From contig NZ_JAUSPS010000031.1 of NCBI RefSeq assembly GCF_030652775.1, positions 1 to 35,836 of the forward strand: a stretch of DNA of 35,836 nt, read 5' to 3'. The position numbers were made by a program, and so were the translations under genes. The notes under the pieces are model-generated. The model ran no database searches, had not been told where the DNA came from, and was given only the letters and a program-made list of their open reading frames with translations. The DNA is from Acetobacterium sp. (GTDB taxonomy: Bacteria > Bacillota > Clostridia > Eubacteriales > Eubacteriaceae). Numbering within the stretch: the stretch's first letter is position 1; each line of letters begins with the position of its first letter. This document shows, piece after piece, positions 34,101-35,836 of the stretch.

Positions 34101-34124
34101 ATTAAATTAAAAAGACGATAAAAT
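34096..34124 (+). promoter_or_regulatory. Promoter of the PanT-like gene
   Basis: TTGAAA (34096-34101), 17-base spacer, TAAAAT (34119-34124). Start expected near 34131; a 42-nt leader with GGGAGG before the ATG. Confidence 0.7.
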
Positions 34125-34172
34125 ATAGGTGCATTGTATCCGGCTTGACTGGAACGATAGCGGGAGGTTAAA

Positions 34173-34802
34173 ATGAAAAACATCAAGACCAAGGATTTGG
34201 TCAAACTATCCTTTTTTGTAGCGATTATTATTTTGTTGGCGGCAACACCGTTTCTTGGCTATATCCCCTTGGGATTCACCAGAGCCACCATTATTCATAT
34301 CCCCGTGATTATCGGCAGTATTATTCTGGGACCATTCTATGGCGCTTTTCTGGGATTTGTTTTTGGACTGACCAGCTTAATCAACAATACCTTTAATCCG
34401 ACGGTGACATCATTTGTGTTCACCCCGTTCTATTCCCTGGGAACCTATTCTGGTAATTTCTGGAGTCTGATAATCTGTTTTGTACCCCGAATTCTGGTTG
34501 GCGTAGTGCCCCATTATGTTTTTAAGGGTATGAAGAAAGTAAATAACAATGACGTGTTGGCGTTAACCTTTGCTGGAGTTGCGGGATCATTGACGAATAC
34601 CCTATTGGTCATGAATTTTATTTATCTGTTTTTCGGACAAAGTTATGCCGAAGTAAAAAATGTGGCTGTTTCGACGTTGTATGGCGTCATCCTGTCAGTG
34701 ATTGCCATCAACGGCATTCCCGAAGCGATTGTGGCGGGAATTCTCACCACCGCTGTCTGTAAGGCGCTGTTGCGATATACTGGTAAGCCGGCATTACAAT
34801 AA
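34173..34802 (+). CDS. panT: ECF transporter S component, PanT-like (pantothenate candidate)
   Basis: Integral membrane substrate-binding subunit of an energy-coupling factor importer, 209 residues, about six helices. Typical S-component stretch: IPLGFTRATIIHIPVIIGSIILGPFYGAFLGFVFGL region (residues about 30-65; read in parts as FTRATIIHIPVIIG and GPFYGAFLGFVFGLTSL), NPTVTSFVFTPF and FVPRILVGVVPHYVF. The protein resembles the COG4684/PanT family, and its divergent neighbour is coaBC, which uses pantothenate-derived intermediates, so pantothenate is the inferred substrate. The energising EcfA/A'/T genes are not in the window. Another vitamin is possible. Confidence 0.8.
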   Translation: MKNIKTKDLVKLSFFVAIIILLAATPFLGYIPLGFTRATIIHIPVIIGSIILGPFYGAFLGFVFGLTSLINNTFNPTVTSFVFTPFYSLGTYSGNFWSLIICFVPRILVGVVPHYVFKGMKKVNNNDVLALTFAGVAGSLTNTLLVMNFIYLFFGQSYAEVKNVAVSTLYGVILSVIAINGIPEAIVAGILTTAVCKALLRYTGKPALQ

Positions 34803-34815
34803 AAATTGTAAATTT

Positions 34816-34860
34816 AAAAACTGCATTGGAGTATAACAAGCTCCAAATGTAGTTTTTTTT
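34816..34860 (+). terminator. Intrinsic terminator of panT
   Basis: AAAAACTGCATTGGAG (34816-34831) pairs with CTCCAAATGTAGTTTTT (34841-34857) with one bulge and one G-U, ending in a run of T. Confidence 0.92.
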
Positions 34861-34876
34861 TATGTATTCGTCAAAA

Positions 34877-34921
34877 AGAAGACAATCCGCGATAGATTGC
34901 TTGAATCGCAGACTGTCTTCT
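34877..34921 (-). terminator. Terminator of the alpha/beta hydrolase gene
   Basis: AGAAGACA (34877-34884) with TGTCTTCT (34914-34921) and an inner GCGAT/ATCGC helix. A T-run follows on the minus strand only, so it serves the gene coming from the right, back-to-back with the panT terminator. Confidence 0.8.
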
Positions 34922-34933
34922 GTATGCTTTGTA

Positions 34934-35722
34934 TTAAGGGCTAATTAAAAATTCGCAGACAGTCGCTGTGAACTGTTCGGGAGATTGAAACATTAAACCA
35001 TGTCCGGCACCTGGGATCTTAGCAAGTTTAGAATTTGTGATTTTGCTGGCCATGTAATCAGAGTTTTCAGCCGGAACAAGGACATCATCGGCGCCTGTGA
35101 TCAGAAGAGTATTGTGAAAGAGAGAGGTTAGCTGCGAACAGGTTCCGGGCCATTTTTCGATGGCGAGGCTCTGTTTCTCAATGTTTTCTGGATTGATCAA
35201 TCCTAAAGGTCGATAGAATATTTCTTTAATGCGCTGGCTGTGGTTTATTAACCAGTCTGCAGGGAAAAGCAGGCGAATCCAACGTGCGCCCTGATCTTCT
35301 GGAGTTCCAGAAGGATCGGATAATATTGTCATGACTTCTGCGGCAGGGGGGTACATACTCGGATCGCAAGTAGTCGCATAAAGAACCAGTTTATTGAATT
35401 TTTCAGGATATTTGATAACCAGTTCCTGGGCAATATAAGAGCCCATAGACCAGCCTAACACATGGGCGCTTTTGAGGTTAAGCGATTCCATTAAACCGTA
35501 GGTATCTTCGGCGAATTGCTCAATAGAAAAGTCTTTTTCTCCGGCGCTGGTTTCACCCATGCCGCGATTGTCAAAAATGATGACCTGATAATCTTTTGCA
35601 AATGATTGGATCAGTCGATCTTCCCATAGATCCATCGTACTGCCATAACCCATAATCAAAATTAATGGATCACCTTCACCATAAATTCGGTAACCCATGT
35701 TAATATCGCCAACGGTTATCAT
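34934..35722 (-). CDS. Alpha/beta hydrolase
   Basis: 262-residue serine hydrolase fold protein. Nucleophile S92 in the elbow GWSMGS, acid probably D213 in ITGADDVLVP, base H241 in GAGHGLMF. The oxyanion segment ILIMGYGSTMDLW and the strand IIFDNRGMGETS are those of the lactonase/haloperoxidase/esterase-like group. ATG 35722 follows AGGAGG six bases upstream, excellent; a longer in-frame start at 35794 would begin inside the -35 box and is rejected. Monocistronic. Substrate unknown. Confidence 0.88.
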   Translation of the reverse strand: MITVGDINMGYRIYGEGDPLILIMGYGSTMDLWEDRLIQSFAKDYQVIIFDNRGMGETSAGEKDFSIEQFAEDTYGLMESLNLKSAHVLGWSMGSYIAQELVIKYPEKFNKLVLYATTCDPSMYPPAAEVMTILSDPSGTPEDQGARWIRLLFPADWLINHSQRIKEIFYRPLGLINPENIEKQSLAIEKWPGTCSQLTSLFHNTLLITGADDVLVPAENSDYMASKITNSKLAKIPGAGHGLMFQSPEQFTATVCEFLISP

Positions 35723-35764
35723 AATTGACCTCCTATGGTTTAGTTTAAATAAATGCTCACTTTG

Positions 35765-35794
35765 ATTATCTATTACAATTAGCTGTTTTGTCAA
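35765..35794 (-). promoter_or_regulatory. Promoter of the alpha/beta hydrolase gene
   Basis: On the minus strand: a perfect TTGACA (plus 35789-35794), 18-base spacer, GATAAT (plus 35765-35770). Nothing further is seen from 35795 to the right edge. Confidence 0.75.
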
Positions 35795-35836
35795 GACTGG
35801 AAAGTTAAAAAGGTATTTGTGTGGAACGGCCTATTC

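Noticed and set aside
34131..34172. Riboswitch in the panT leader
   Set aside because: The predicted leader is only about 42 nt, too short for a known vitamin riboswitch; the palindrome lies upstream of the promoter.

Overview
The window looks like a chromosomal stretch from a low-to-moderate GC, anaerobic Firmicute, most likely an acetogenic clostridium of the Acetobacterium/Eubacteriaceae type. This rests on gene content (two-subunit Fe-S fumarase, PPDK with a CcpN-like regulator and a PPDK kinase/phosphorylase, short SufC/SufB pair, CoA-disulfide reductase, ECF S component), clear AGGAGG-type ribosome binding sites, many TTG/GTG starts and AT-rich promoters. It is an inference from content, not a database match. 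I read 33 protein genes and saw no tRNA, rRNA, CRISPR array, insertion sequence or prophage gene.

Layout. 1-6439 (+): the 3' part of a sensor histidine kinase, trmL, a flippase-like membrane protein, then a row of fumarase alpha, fumarase beta, a PLP aminotransferase and a LacI-family regulator. 6571-10443 (+): a TraB-family membrane protein and a polar amino acid ABC importer (lipoprotein, permease, ATPase) with a hairpin-rich gap after the lipoprotein gene. 10544-17292 (+): a PHP-family histidinol-phosphatase, ComEA, the operon ccpN-like/PPDK regulatory protein/ppdK, and galE. 17381-19333 (-): a CoA-disulfide reductase fused to rhodanese, followed by an ArsR repressor gene. 19686-21338 (+), divergent from it: sufC and a short sufB.

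21545-28992 (+) is a tightly overlapping five-gene exopolysaccharide operon: GT-C-like membrane protein, DUF2334 protein, GT2 synthase, BcsB-like protein, and a membrane protein with a degenerate GGDEF domain. It matches, as I recall them, the Listeria pssA-E and Bacillus ydaK-N systems. It ends at a bidirectional terminator. Facing it on the minus strand is an operon read as coaBC, thrE-like, thrE2-like, a GH8-like hydrolase (YdaJ/PssZ type) and wecB. The hydrolase and UDP-ManNAc-forming epimerase lie back-to-back with the synthase operon, and galE is nearby, so the polymer could be ManNAc-based with galactose, as reported for Listeria Pss. The GGDEF-like protein has lost the catalytic motif but keeps an RxxD inhibitory site, so it is a good candidate c-di-GMP receptor.

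33844-34172 separates coaBC from a divergent PanT-like ECF transporter gene. It holds a 99-nt imperfect palindrome of about 40 base pairs, flanked by two near-identical 22-bp repeats, each of which overlaps the -35 box of one of the two divergent promoters. This is the most unusual non-coding structure in the window. The right end carries back-to-back terminators and an alpha/beta hydrolase gene on the minus strand.
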